Positions 10,824 through 24,079 of a stretch of 64,000 nt of DNA are shown here, one piece after another. How positions within the stretch are numbered: position 1 is the first letter of the stretch; every line of letters starts with the position of its first letter. A model generated the notes under the pieces. The model searched no databases. It worked only from the letters and a program-made list of their open reading frames with translations, and was not told where the DNA came from. A program made the position numbers and the translations under genes. The DNA comes from Glandiceps talaboti. Lineage: Eukaryota > Hemichordata > Enteropneusta > Spengelidae. The stretch covers positions 7,407,063 through 7,471,062 of the forward strand of contig NC_135551.1 in NCBI RefSeq assembly GCF_964340395.1, written 5' to 3'.

Positions 10824-10880
10824 ATTCCCGCCCTGCTTACCCAAGCATCGAGCACTCTATTCTAAGAGTTTGATACTATT

Positions 10881-12115
<1,235 letters not shown>

Positions 12116-12429
12116 CTTGTCGCCATGAAACCAATGGAATCCATCGATGCTGAGCAAAATCCTGTACCATAGAAATATTTGACGCTCTCTGACAATATCA
12201 ATTTCTGCAACATTCAGGATCTCTGGCAATATCAGTAAGAGGATGTCTGTCCCTATGGCTTTCATCGTAAGCCATCGAGTGGTAAACCATTCTTGTTCTT
12301 TCGTGAGATCTAGTAACTGAATAAAGTAGCCTGTGTCCTCCAAGTAACTTTGGCTCACTTCGTCCGAAAAGGTGTGGTCGTAATATACTATTACTGGTAC
12401 TTTCTGAATCAGTCGCCTGTTTTTTGACC
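12116..12429 (-). CDS. Unassigned internal exon of the mosaic gene
   Basis: A 314-nt open stretch, phase 1 in (acceptor ACACTAG) and phase 0 out (donor GTGTGA). A stronger-looking acceptor, AAAAAACAG at 12,419, would give phase 2 and break the join. It encodes about 104 residues including YYDHTF, DTGYFIQLLDLTKEQEWFTT and ILLSIDGFHWFHGDK. It may be a diverged galactose-binding-like or other beta-sandwich domain together with the 8.9 kb exon. I cannot assign it. It is kept because the open frame and phases agree with the neighbours. Confidence 0.4.
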
Positions 12430-12960
12430 CTAGTGTTGATGTGTAAACATAAATTAGTCGGCATATATATATAAGATATATTTTTTGGTAGTAGTACTAG
12501 TAGTAAAGTTACCAAATTAGAATCTACTTTACGAAATGGAGTCAAGTACCAATTTCTACTCTACTCTATATTTTGCTGTCTTATGTTTTGTATTTCCGTT
12601 CATCAACGACATGTACGTTGACCTAGGAATATAAGTCGATATATGTTGTCACCCAACACAGAAACATGGTTTTGTTTTATCAGAAAATTAGATTAATCGC
12701 TAAACTTAAAATTTATGTCTCAAATAATGTTTTCTTTACCCTTTCGTCCTTCCCATGTTTTCCCTCATCACTACACATACCTAACTCCTATATTTTGACA
12801 CAACACAGACGTTATGTCTGTGTCGTTCTAAGTCATCATAATATTTCGATAAAAATACACACCTTTATTAATTACATATAGTGGCAGGTTGCTGCAAGAA
12901 GAAGCTATGACTGAACTGACATCGTCAGTTTTCCATAGTTTACACTCAATTCAAATAATT

Positions 12961-13122
12961 CACTGATGGACAGACTGTAAGTAGTGTCACTGATGGACAG
13001 ACTGTAAGTAGTGTCACTGATGGACAGACTGTAAGTAGTGTCACTGATGGACAGACTGTAAGTAGTGTCACTGATGGACAGACTGTAAGTAGTGTCACTG
13101 ATGGACAGACTGTAAGTAGTGT
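12961..13122. repeat. 27-bp minisatellite, six copies
   Basis: Six essentially identical copies of a 27-bp unit containing CACTGATGGACAGACTGTAA. Because 27 is divisible by three, it yields repetitive open frames on the minus strand (TYSLSISD-type). These have no coding support. Confidence 0.95.
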
Positions 13123-13559
13123 CAATCCGGCCATGCCGAAACATATCTCAGACAAGCAAGTCGATTGCATTGCAATAAGTCATGAAGTTGATCCATGATT
13201 GTAGTCCGGCAGATAGGTCCACAGTTTATGCTTAACCTAAATTATTAGTCTGAAGTTTTTGGGAGTTTTTTTTTGGTTGATTTTTGTAGATCATAGTATA
13301 CCCATAGTATACAGCTTAACCAAATGACGACCATTGAAGACACATTGTCACCCTTGAGCATTTTGACACTTTGAGATTTGACCTCTGACATTAAAAATAT
13401 CACATAATCATATTATAGCATCATATTGACCACTATTGCTACTGCTGCCGGCAGTGGGGTGACCTTGAAGTTCTGACTGATTTGGACCAAATATAGGCTT
13501 TTTATCAGAGAGAAAGACACTGTGCTGGTTGCTTAAAGGTGCTCGATTGCCAATATAGC

Positions 13560-14100
13560 TGGATTAATGATAAATAGCAGCTAACGGCTATTTAAGGTAA
13601 AGGTAGCTAATAGCCATAATCGGGAGGCTATTAGCCGCTAGTAACTTATACATCGCCTGCTTCGGTAGATAATAGCCAAAGCCACAATTAGCCCCTAGAA
13701 GCATTACTCTCCCATTAATAGCCACTATTAGCCCCTATATATTTGCTTGCTAATAGCTAGCTGGGAGTTAGCAGCCCATGACTCATTCAGGGCCCTGGCT
13801 AGTCAGTTGGTCAAGCTAACATGACTAACCGCTATTAGCTCCTACTAGCAAGTAATAGCCAGCTAGCAGCCCATGTCTCTCTGGGGCCATGGAGCTTTTC
13901 AAGCTTTAATATATCCATCAATAACCACTATTATCCCCTACTAGCTATTCAAGCTAATAGCCACTAATAGCTAGCTAAAACAGCACATGAATCTCACAGG
14001 GCCCTTGCATTTTAACTATTCAAGCTAATGTCCATTAATAGCAGTTATTAGCTATTAATAACTAGCTAATAGCTAGCCCCCGACTCTCCTAGGGCCGTGG
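13560..14100. repeat. Degenerate TAGC/GCTA-rich array
   Basis: About 540 bp dominated by irregular copies of AATAGCCACTATTAGCCCCTA-like words and AGCTAGCTAATAGC. Many are self-complementary, and unrelated short spacers such as CTCTCNGGGCC recur. No fixed period was found. Confidence 0.7.
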
Positions 14101-16182
14101 CAAGGCAACTATTCAAATGCTTCATATTCATAACAGTTTTAGTACACCTTATCCAAATCTCACACACATTCACACATTCCATGAAAATGTTTCGCACACG
14201 ACGTTTTCTCCGAGAAATACCTTTTATCACTAAACAATTCTCTCTGTGAAATTATCAACTATTTACGATCCTTGCGTCCATATTGACACTAAGTCATATT
14301 GACACCTTCCTGTTGTGAGAATATATTTCAAGGGAACTTTAACTATTATGAAGTCACTAATTTCTCCAATGTTACATTGAGTACCTGTTGCCTCATAGGC
14401 AAACTTCGAGTGTGGGAAATGTTACAGATTTTGTCTTTTGTTTTACAATTAAGGATTTCACGTTTATTTTATTCAAGTAAGAGACCGGCTTTCAATGTCA
14501 CTGTTATCTTGTTAAATACAACCTGCACGAAAAACTCCCCTGGGAAGGGATATTTATATATTACATTTCTAGTTGTACATTTTAGGCTCCTTAAATATTA
14601 TTACATTTCTCATGCTACAAATAATACCCGGGTTTGTAATAATTTATTTAATCTCATATCAACAATAATCACAAATGCAAAACTATGTGACAAGTAGATG
14701 TTATACCCCAATATTATCTTCGTTCAGCCACAGGAAAATATGAATGACCTAAGGGGTCTTTCTTAGTACGAGTCGCCAGATGAGTATTTTCCGGCTGAAT
14801 GAAAACAAATATTGGAAAATAACATAATTATACCAGCGCCAGTAATATCAAAGAAAATCGGGGAAAGCAATGGCAATTTTGAACGTTTTACTCATATTTC
14901 GAACACAGCAAAACCAGTGACGTAGACAAGCATTGCTGTGACGTAGAACGACCAGAGTATATTCTCCACATTTTTTTTGTTCAACTTAGCTCGTGCATGG
15001 TATACTATATATATATATATATAAATATATATATAATATTCCAGGTGCACGTGACCCTACCCGTATATCAATTTCTATGCCCCCCCCCCCCAAGAACCGA
15101 TTTGTAAAAAGTGGCACCCCCCCCCCATTCCATCGGCCATCCCCCTTCTCAGTTACTGAGGGCTTCCTAGTATGCCATAAACGGGGGGAAGGAGTGGGGG
15201 GGGGGGATTTTCAACAGTTAAGGTCACCAAAGTTAATAATAAATTGTGTTTAAACTTTATGATTTAAAAACTTTTAAACTTTTTGACTTCGTACTCAACT
15301 GCCTGCACCATTAGACTTTGAGAAACACAACGCTTGCTATGAATACTCCATGACGTTGTAGAAAATCAGAAAATCAGAAAAACAACATTTTTCTTGCCTG
15401 TGATCAAGGTCAAGGTCAACTCAAGCACATTGTAAAAGACATAAATATCAGACAAAAATATTGTTTTGGGAATGACTATCACAAACTGACTAAACAGTAA
15501 TAAGTAGTTTCATCTTACATGACATTTATATATATATATTTTCAGAAGGCTGATATCACAAAATGTTCAAGGGTGACAAAATTTCATCAGGCAGTTTCTG
15601 TTTTTGTATAACCTGAATAACATTTATCTGCTGCAAAACAACTTAAAACCACAAATTTAGGTCCGGCCTAACTTCTGCCGGACTATTGAATCATGATGTG
15701 CACATAATATTTCTTGTTTATGTCACCAATTTTGGCCTAATGGCAACCATGTATACACATCAATATCAAATATCGCTGTTTACTATATAACGTAAAAAAG
15801 TATAATATACAAAGACTCCATTCACATATCTAACCGTATACGACTTTTACGATTGCTTATTGAAATGAAGCCATTTGTGATTACCATTTACCTGGCGTAA
15901 CACACACACACACACACATACATACATACATACATACATACATCCATCCATCCATCCATCCATACATCCATACATACATACACATACACTATCACGCCAA
16001 TATCCAGCTATGAAGTAATGATATACTTACTATCTAACCTATTTGACAGCCTGGAGGAGTGTTCAGGAAAGGCAGTGAAACTGTTGTCACTCAAAACAAA
16101 ACAGCAAGTCAAGTATGATAAATTCAAAATTGCAATTATTTCACTATACAGAAGTTTGCATCAACCAAACTTTAGTACATAC
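14101..16182. other. Intronic stretch with simple repeats
   Basis: Contains a short TA/TAAA run (15,004-15,042), C- and G-runs around 15,080-15,210 resembling the GACCC-type repeat family, and a CA-CATA-CATC compound microsatellite (15,900-15,990). No supported exon was found. Confidence 0.5.
15900..15990. repeat. Compound CA / CATA / CATC microsatellite
   Basis: (CA)n then (CATA)n then (CATC)n then (CATA)n in direct succession. Confidence 0.9.
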
Positions 16183-16458
16183 CGTGTATGTCTTTACAAA
16201 ATACACCAACAGGTCGTTTTGTATAAATTGTAAAATCTGGACTAATTTGACGATAAGTCCAAGCAAGGAGCCAAGATCTTGGTGTTAACCGAGTTTCCAT
16301 TCCATACATAATATATGTGTCTCTTGCCCAAAACCATTTCCTGCCGACAACATAGTAGTATGATCGCATTTCTACTTCATCTCCATCAGCTGAGGATGCA
16401 ATCATCCCATCCTTTTCCATACATTTGGAATTTGCTTCTTCAACTGATTCAAAGTTGC
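16183..16458 (-). CDS. Lectin-like domain exon of the mosaic gene
   Basis: A 276-nt symmetric phase 1-1 exon. The acceptor is a pyrimidine-rich tract ending ATACAAG, and the donor is GTATGT. It encodes about 92 residues with NFESVEEANSKCMEKDGMIA, KWFWARDTYI, RSWLLAW and RPVGVFC. The F-x-S-x-x-E-A ... C ... G start and closing V-G-V-F-C resemble a diverged C-type lectin or Link-type fold, but key lectin motifs are missing. An alternative reading starts at ATG 16,513 with MKVTFSILPQLAILFIIQ, a believable signal peptide. That would make this the first coding exon of a second gene. Confidence 0.55.
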
Positions 16459-17785
16459 CTTGTATGATGAACAGAATGGCTAGTTGGGGCAGAATTGAAA
16501 ACGTAACCTTCATCAATGTGCTTCAGATAATTTGCTTTAAAGAAATTCCTGGTATATAGAGCTAGCGTTTCATGACTTACTAACATATATGTTTAGTACG
16601 TAGGCAACTAAGGCACCTCAATATTAATAATAAATTGAATGCATCTAAATTAGCCTACTGACGATGGAGGACTATTAAAATGTTTTGTCTTTTCACCTGT
16701 CCATCCATCCATCCATCCATCCGTCCGTAATTCATTTCTCATCTCACATTCAATATATCAATTTTATTTTAGCGTATCGTATGAAACGTATGTTCGTCGC
16801 TTCGTTTTGCAAGATTAACCGAATGGCGGTTATATTTGCAGTTAACAATCAACATTTACTGCATAACTCAAACATTGTAATACACAGACTCTATTCAAGT
16901 GTTATCATGCGCAAGCTTTCTTTTAAGAGTTTAACCGATGGCTTGACCTTCAGAATAAATTATCAAAATCAAGCTATTTCTTGCATATCACAGACACTTT
17001 TAATATTTTGATTAACTTTTTGAAATCGTGATTACAAAAGTGTTACGTTGGTGCTAATATATATATATTGTACATTCCAGACGCTTTGTGTTATTTAAAT
17101 GTAACCATTTCTATTTTAAAATCTAGGTCAAAGATGATATACAAGGGGTCTACATATTTGCATCAGTGTTGGAGCTCATATCACTATAATTTGTAACTGA
17201 ATGGTAAACACATGTGGTGTGACAATCACTGATACGTGCAATAGCTCTAGAACTGATAGAAGAAAATAAATATGGCCTTAATGCAAGTGTCTACCCTTAT
17301 TACTCCCAAATATGGAAGAAAAGGATTATATTATCTGAGAATTTCAAGTGTTATGAAACACTTATTGCCTGGTGTTATTCAGGCACTGGTAGATGTTAAA
17401 TTTCCCGTTTTATTGTTATGGTCGCATGATGATGAAGCATCATTATCTCTATGTGTTTTTGAACTTTCAGAGCTATCAAGTGCATGTGAACCTCCTTGTT
17501 GATTGAAGAGTGGAAACAATAATAGTTATATGTTATAAGTACATTCGGTGATAAAAGGAGAAAAATATTACAACTATCATTTGTTTGTACTATTATTAGC
17601 TTGTTTAGAGACAGCTAACGAGCAAAACTTTGGTCGTTTTGAATGAGGCCCTGATAAATGGCCCTGGTCAATTCATGACGCAACTGGGTTTGTAACCATC
17701 TAGGTAAACTATATATTTATGTAACATTTGCAGAGACTTCTCTTCATATTTTAATACACGATAGCCAAAGTGTAATATAGCTTAC

Positions 17786-17908
17786 GTATTTCACACCTGG
17801 GTCCACTATATCGAAATGGACATTTGCACACAGTTATATCAGATACAGCTACACATGTTCCATCATTGTAACATGTATAGCCTCTACAAACATCCTGTTT
17901 CGGATAAT
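17786..17908 (-). CDS. EGF-like domain exon
   Basis: A 123-nt symmetric phase 1-1 exon with acceptor TTTATTTCAG and donor GTAAGC. Six cysteines are in EGF spacing: DVCRGYTC, NDGTCV, TVCKCPFRYSGPRCE. The final C-x-C ... G-x-x-C signature is complete. No calcium-binding EGF consensus is seen. It is a single module between the galactose-binding-like and lectin-like exons. Confidence 0.85.
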
Positions 17909-18020
17909 CTGAAATAAAATAAATCAGTTGTAATGACAGAGAAAGAGTGAGACAAACAGATGGGCTATGGACTCAGCTCACCCCCCCCTTCCCCCTCCGT
18001 ACAATTACAATTGTAAATAC

Positions 18021-18260
18021 CTGATGTGTAGACTTCTATCTCCTTAACAGCCATATTGTCAAACATATGTCGAGGAGAAAACAATAATGCATCAAATGCA
18101 TCGTGTGGCTCACAATACCATTGGATCCAGGTGGAATCGACAGTGTCATGAAACACATCAATTATGTTCTTGTGATCTTTCATCTCATCATACACAAGGA
18201 CTCCACATGGTGCATATTCCCAGCGAGCGTAGAATAAAAAAAACATATCGTACAGAACCA
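18021..18260 (-). CDS. Galactose-binding-like domain, second exon
   Basis: A 240-nt symmetric phase 1-1 exon with acceptor ACCTGGAAG and donor GTATTT. It encodes about 80 residues, including RWEYAPCGVLVYDE, TWIQWYCEP and HMFDNMAVKEIEVYTSG. The closing V-K-E-I-E-V-Y is the typical last strand of F5/8 type C and fucolectin-type domains (C-E-V-E-V-Y). With the exon at 20.7 kb it makes a domain of about 165 residues, the usual size. The ligand is unknown. Confidence 0.6.
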
Positions 18261-18359
18261 CTTCCAGGTATATGTAACATAGAAAACATTGAAGATGACA
18301 TGAGGGAACCTTCAGTAATCACAACGGGTGGTTGGGAGAAATCAAGCCCATTCTGTGGA

Positions 18360-19030
18360 ATAAAATGTGACCCTTCCCCGACTCTTTTGTGCTAAATAGT
18401 GATCCTTTCTTACCTTTCTCAAAAATATGACCTTCCCCGGTTCAATATTTCAATGACAAACACATCTACGTCGCCTCTTGGTGGCGTAGTTGTTAGAGCT
18501 CGAGATTAGTAATCAGGAGGTCCTGGGTTCGAATACCACTAGAAACAGGCCTTTTTCTGTAGTAAGTGCCAACCACATTTATAATTTTTAAAGGCATTTG
18601 TTGCTTCCCACTATAACCACCACTGTGAGTTTGTGCATGTATTAAATCAATGCCTGATGGCCACAACTCCCAGAGATTAGACACGTGCATAAGTGGCCAC
18701 ATTACCCCTAATAGCTTGCCACATTGTTCCCCTGTACTACTGTGAGACCCACTCCACTATTCACACAACAAGTAACAGTTAATTCACTGCATTTCACCAA
18801 TATGTTATAATATTAATCAATAGTGGTGGCACTGATGGAATGTGGTAGCAGTAGGGTTTGGAACCGGTGGCAAAGATGGGATCATGCCAAAATCATAAAA
18901 TAATGCACAGTTTGATAAAAACAAATAATAGTGAATGTAAAATATGACCCTCCCTAATTTCAATTTTCTAAAGTAAACCCTCCCTCGACGACTAATTTGT
19001 AAAAAGTAGCCCAACCCCCTAATTCCCAAT
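18360..19030. mobile_element. SINE-like element within a GACCCTCC-bounded repeat, copy a
   Basis: At 18,481-18,540 is a tRNA-like head with a box A-like TGGCGTAGTTG and a box B-like GGTTCGAATACC. The body follows to about 18,800. The whole is bracketed by GACCCTTCCCC/GACCCTCCC-type segments. The body (CCACATT..CCCC...TGTGAGACC...TTCACTGCAT) recurs at 20.0-20.25 kb and, inverted, at about 33.9-34.1 kb. This fits a tRNA-derived SINE or a composite repeat. It is non-coding. Confidence 0.6.
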
Positions 19031-19739
19031 TTGCTCAAGCAAATTGAACAATATACATTTGTTCTACCTTCAAAGTCGATTAGATCAGAAGATTGGTATA
19101 CTTTAAACCAAAACGACTGTAATGTCGAGTATTATTGTGCCTGGTGTTGTTGCAGTGTAAAACTAAGGACACAGCTTCAAACTCTGAACTATCAGCACGG
19201 TATGCAAAGTAAAGCACTTGAGTCTTTTGGCGTTCAGTCTTTCCAAGGACATCAACCACAAAACAGAATGTTCCTTTCACTGTTAATTGATATATTTCAT
19301 ATATTGTATCAAGCAAGCTAACATGAGCAAGATGGTTTATTATATGCCTCAAAAATTCGAACCCAGCAAGTTACATTATTTTCTATGGAGAAAATGATGA
19401 TGACAAGACGGGTCTGTATATTACAGCAGTGACTAAAATCAACTCGGAACTGTTTGCTATATTGAATGCACTTTTGGGATGGATAACATGATTACGATTA
19501 TGAAGGGTCAATTATTAATTAGCGAGCTAATTGTAGAAGTATGAGCACGGCACAGATAATAAAGTGTGGGGGTGGCTACGTCCGTTAATTTGGTGTATCA
19601 AGTTACACTGAACGTCAGCCATATTTGATGTGAAAATCAAGTTTTGTACAATATATAGCACAGAAATATAGTTTATTTTTCTTGTCTGTGGACACATGCA
19701 CTTAGTATTGGCAAGTGAGAAAGTTGTAATAAGCCCAAC

Positions 19740-20345
19740 CTGTTGCATAAAATGCGATCCTCCCCGATTCCTCTTTCTGAAGTGGTGACCCTTCCATAAT
19801 TCACATTTGCTTTAAAACATCGACCCTCTCCTCTGTTCAAATATTTCAAAAGCATCAGAGGTCTGGTCATAGGTTGATAATGAAATGTCCAAATGGTGTA
19901 CAAATTCCAGAATCAAACAAGGGGACTATATCGCACTGTTGCTACCCCATTCTGAGGTTTAAAAGCATTATCTGTTACCAACTGCCACCACCACAGTGCA
20001 CTGTTTTCACTCGATTTATCAATTCCCGTGTTTGGATCTCATTGACAGGGCTGAAGGCATGAACTCTAAGAGACTAGATGGGCACCCTACCGGGGCACCC
20101 TATCGACATTGTCTGGACTGAGGTCAATATCCCAGCTCCACCACATTATCCCCAATGTTGTACCACTTGGACACTGCTCCCCATCACTCCTCTGAGACCA
20201 ACTCCTTTCTTCACATCACACCGAACAATTGGTTCACTGCATGGATATATGATGTCTTCTTCTAATAAGGTACAATGGTGGCAGTGGTGGGATATGACTC
20301 TCCCCCCCCCCTAATGCTCCTGACCCTTCCTCTTTAGTAATCATT
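19740..20345. mobile_element. GACCCTCC-bounded repeat, copy b
   Basis: It has the same architecture as the 18.4 kb copy. Paired CGATCCTCCCC / GACCCTTCC segments lie at each end, and the body at 20,000-20,245 contains ACCACATTATCCCC and CTGAGACCAACTCC, then TTCACTGCAT. It is diverged from copy a, and the tRNA-like head is not clear here. Confidence 0.5.
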
Positions 20346-20601
20346 GAAGGCGCCCTTCATTCACTTAGGCATATGTTATCACACATGCCTAATCTGCTGC
20401 TAATACAAATGTTGGTACTTTTATATTTGACCATGATCGCCACATTTTTGGTCAATATTGTATGGGGAGGGGGGGGGGTGTTTTCTACGATCAATTTATC
20501 CAACCTCTTCTTATTTTGTTGTGTAATATTTCCACCCCAGCAAACAATACAGTAACTTATAACACTATATATGACAGCTCCATAAAACAATGAAAGTATA
20601 T

Positions 20602-20602
<1 letters not shown>

Positions 20603-20642
<40 letters not shown>
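20603..20642. repeat. TG microsatellite
   Basis: About 20 uninterrupted TG repeats. Confidence 0.95.
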
Positions 20643-20643
<1 letters not shown>

Positions 20644-20693
20644 ATAAATTATTTTGATACCTATAGTACCGAACTGATACAATGTATACTTAC

Positions 20694-20948
20694 AGTAATC
20701 TGCATGTGTAAGTACCCTGATACTGTGGACTGTGATGGTTTCCAAAAATCTTATCAATAACACAGTAGTGCGTCTGTTTGGAGGGCAAACCTGAATATCA
20801 AGAAGCACGTTCATTGTCTTATGGTGTGGAACGATATCCCGACTTTTAAAGTCTACCTCTTTATACAGGATACCACCAATTATAACAGCTTCCATCCCAA
20901 TGTAGTCTTTATCCAATTGTACTATGCCGTCATTTAGTTGAGACTGGC
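20694..20948 (-). CDS. Galactose-binding-like domain, first exon
   Basis: A 255-nt symmetric phase 1-1 exon with a pyrimidine-rich acceptor ending TTTCAAG and donor GTAAGT. It encodes about 85 residues with SQLNDGIVQLDKDYIG near the start, NVLLDIQVCPP in the middle and LLIRFLETITVHSIRVLTH at the end. L-x-D-G, then a D-I/L strand and a V-x-S-I-x-V strand, is the F5/8-like order. The usual tryptophan after L-x-D-G is absent, so the family call is tentative. Confidence 0.55.
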
Positions 20949-21819
20949 CTTGAAAGTAGGATAGTGTAAACACAGATACCAAACCTATGTTGTAAAGACC
21001 TATAGAGATGTTTACGTACAAATATATACACAAATGTTTATTGACAAAAAAAATAAATATGAGTTATATATTATGAGGACATGATTACTAACCGCTGTGC
21101 AATATTTGTTTTACTGTTAGTTACATAGATGACTGATACGAAAGAGGCATTACAGATCAAAAAAATATTATATTGATTCATAACAAATTTATCATATTCC
21201 TACATATTCCAGTATGATCAAAACGTTATGGACATATATAACAAATAAATTGTCCAGAACGTCTCTTGCACCACAGTCAAATGACAAATACATGGTGTCT
21301 ACTTTCTGTGTTAGGCTGCATTCATTCAGTTACGATAGGCTGTAACGAATTTACCCTTAGTTTCAAGGAACAATCATATCATCATTGTCATGTCGACTGA
21401 CTAGTTATATCAGCTAGTCCACAAGGACTGTAACTTTATAAGTTACATTTTACATCCGACTGTGTTTAATGACTATAAGCGAAGATACGATTAACGTTTA
21501 CATTATATTCCAAATTGCCGTATCTTTATCAATCACAAAGCTGCTTCCCTATTTATGGTGAATATCGCGGTGCTCACCATTCATTATCACTTTACGTGAC
21601 GTTTTACCGTAAACCACAGGAACTGTTTATATAAGGATGCTTACGTCATACATAATATAACTATACTGGCGAAGGTTACTCATGTTTTAGCCAAATAGAA
21701 GAAGACAATCGTATTCAATAGTTTTACATTAATACGAATTTTGAATTGTCACTAGCTTTCTCTTGCATGCAGGAGGCATGCACATCTGTGTGCATTCCAT
21801 CCACCCATCTGCACACACA

Positions 21820-21902
21820 CAACATACATACATACATACATGCATACATACATACATACATACATACATACATTCATACATACATACGCACACACGCATA
21901 CA

Positions 21903-21936
<34 letters not shown>

Positions 21937-21948
21937 CATACATACATA
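21820..21948. repeat. CATA microsatellite
   Basis: (CATA)n with a few CACA and GCAT interruptions. It abuts the left end of the hAT-like element. Confidence 0.9.
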
Positions 21949-21949
21949 A

Positions 21950-23750
21950 CAGGGCCGTAGCCTGACCAAATTGCCAAGGGGGCAGAACTTTGTCTTGGTG
22001 CAATCTTGCATTTAAAATTTAGAAAAGTGATAATTTACATACATTTGCATGTAATTAACATAATATATATTTTAGCATACGCAATTAAATATAATATGTA
22101 AGGTCAGAAAAAATAAATTGGGTAAATATGTCGATAAAAAATCATATGTTACAATGATGCATTGAAAGGGGACAACTCCAAAGGTGAAACAAATTGAAAA
22201 TAAGACAGTGTAGGAGGCCATTTAGAAGCATAAAATATCAAACCATAGACATAATAAAATACCAGAATTGAAACCATTATGCTATGCATTACATATTATT
22301 TGGAAGTGTATTTTGTTGTGGCAAATCTGAAAGATATTATGCGGATGTGCACATGGTAAATGACTGCTCCTGAAGTTTAATTTGGTGCCAAAAAATCCCA
22401 AATAAAGAGCAAAACATTTAAAGACTTTCAGACTTTTGATGGCCCAATGGTCGTAAACTTTTGTTCAATTCTTTTTAGTGCACATTGGATATTTAATCTC
22501 AATTCATGCTTGTATGCAACATTAGAGCCAAGTAAACCGCTGTGTAAGATATTATATTATGTGGAATAGACTGAAATGTATATTGTTACATGTACTATTC
22601 AGAAAATATAAAGAAGTATCCTTAATTTTGAAAAAAAAAATGCGAGGCCCGCATGAGGATATATTGCCCATCACCAGAAAAAAAAAAATATGGGTAGGTT
22701 GAACAGCTTTTTCATTTATTTCTGGCCGAATGTCGTATCTTTCAAAGTAGTTGCCGAAAAGATGTCACATTCAAAGTAAAAAAATGGATGGTGCTTTCTC
22801 AAATAAGTAACACAACAAACTAATCATTTTATTTACCCAACTCCAAAAACTGTTATGGCCTCGTTTATGTCGGCACAAGGTGAACTCATTGAATTCTCCT
22901 TGTCATTATCATTATCATTATAATGGAAATTGAAGTTTGGATTTTGATGTCGAAGGTACAGCTCTGTTTACAAATTCAAGGCCATTCTTTCCATAGCAAA
23001 TTGTCGCTTCAAAATGAATTGCGGAATAACGCTAGTGTCAGTGTGCAATGAGATAATTATATCAAACAACATTTTAACCAAATACAACGTTTTTCAATTA
23101 TTGAAAGAAATATCTTCAAATAGTGGATCTTAAACTGCGTACCTAGTTTAATAGTTTTTCAGGCCCACCAAATATTCCAAAAAGAGATCTGCCGTTTTAT
23201 CAGTATGAAATGTTTTAATATAAGGAACAAGATGTAAATGAGATCGAGCGCATCTTCGGAGTCACTGCATGCAGCATAGCAGGTGACCTCACGTTGAACG
23301 ACTTTTTCCGTCTTTTTTTTGAGTTTCACTCGCTGACATTATAATTGCGACTTGCTATCTTCAAATGAAGGAGACTTTCAAGACTACTGTTACTCGCGGA
23401 AAATGCACAGTGCATGTGCGCTTTTCTTTTGTACTTTCCCGCACAAAGAATTTTTAATTTGCTGCAAAAAGTTACAATTTTTAACTGGACACATTTTTAT
23501 TCAAAGTTAAGCCAGGGTACAATAGCGATATAAGATACATATTAGCCAGGAGTCGGCAGTGTATAGTCACTTTAGTGAACTATCCATTTAAATCGCGCAT
23601 GCTAGGAATCGTCACGTAAATAACGATTTTAATAGCATCGCTATGTATTCAAAAACTTAAGCTTTTTTTCTTTCTTTTTTCCAAAATCTCGGGGGGGGGG
23701 GGGCGGCAGCTGCCCCCCTTGCCCCCCCCCCTCCGCAGGCTATGGTACTG
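21950..23750. mobile_element. Possible hAT-like non-autonomous element
   Basis: The left end CAGGGCCGTAGCCTG and the right end (reverse complement) CAGTACCATAGCCTG match at 12 of 15 bases. Both are followed inward by GGGGGCAG-type sequence, and CAGGG-C-GTAGC ends are common in hAT-type elements. The 1.8 kb interior is AT-rich with no transposase ORF. Flanks do not show an exact 8-bp duplication, so the call is tentative. Confidence 0.45.
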
Positions 23751-23811
23751 CTTACATACATACACATATACAGATAACGACTATGCGTTAAGATTTGATA
23801 GATAAACATAC

Positions 23812-23955
23812 GTATTGATGATTTCTGATAACAATAATTTCGACTGGGATCCCAGCAACAGTTCCTAGATGTACATGATTGTTGACCGGGTGTAAGTAAT
23901 CTGTGAAAACCATCACATTGCTGCCTCTGCCAAGGCGCAATCATACAAAGAGTTT
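23812..23955 (-). CDS. Trefoil (P-type) domain exon
   Basis: A 144-nt symmetric phase 1-1 exon with acceptor GTTTTAATAG and donor GTATGT. It encodes about 48 residues: ETLCMIAPWQRQQCDGFHR, then QQSCTSRNCCWDPSRNYCYQ. Six cysteines in trefoil order, including the C-x-x-x-N-C-C-W/F core, identify the P-type domain, found in secreted mucin-associated peptides and in glycosidases. It follows the signal-peptide exon directly. Confidence 0.85.
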
Positions 23956-24079
23956 CTATTAAAACAAGACACAACATAGTGACATATAATGATGATAAAT
24001 AAAATTTCATGTATGATGGTCTAAAATGCATTTTACATCGTAACAAAATATGGCCACACATGTGAGAAAATGTACCCAC

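Noticed and set aside
12905-13170. Repetitive TYSLSISD and LLTVCPSVT proteins
   Set aside because: Artefacts of the 27-bp minisatellite.
18470-18545. Functional tRNA gene
   Set aside because: Box A and B-like words are present, but the acceptor stem does not pair and box B has an extra base. It is better as a SINE head.
21729-22003. YVCMYVCM and HTYIHTYI proteins
   Set aside because: Frames of the CATA microsatellite. The same applies at 35,754-36,114.
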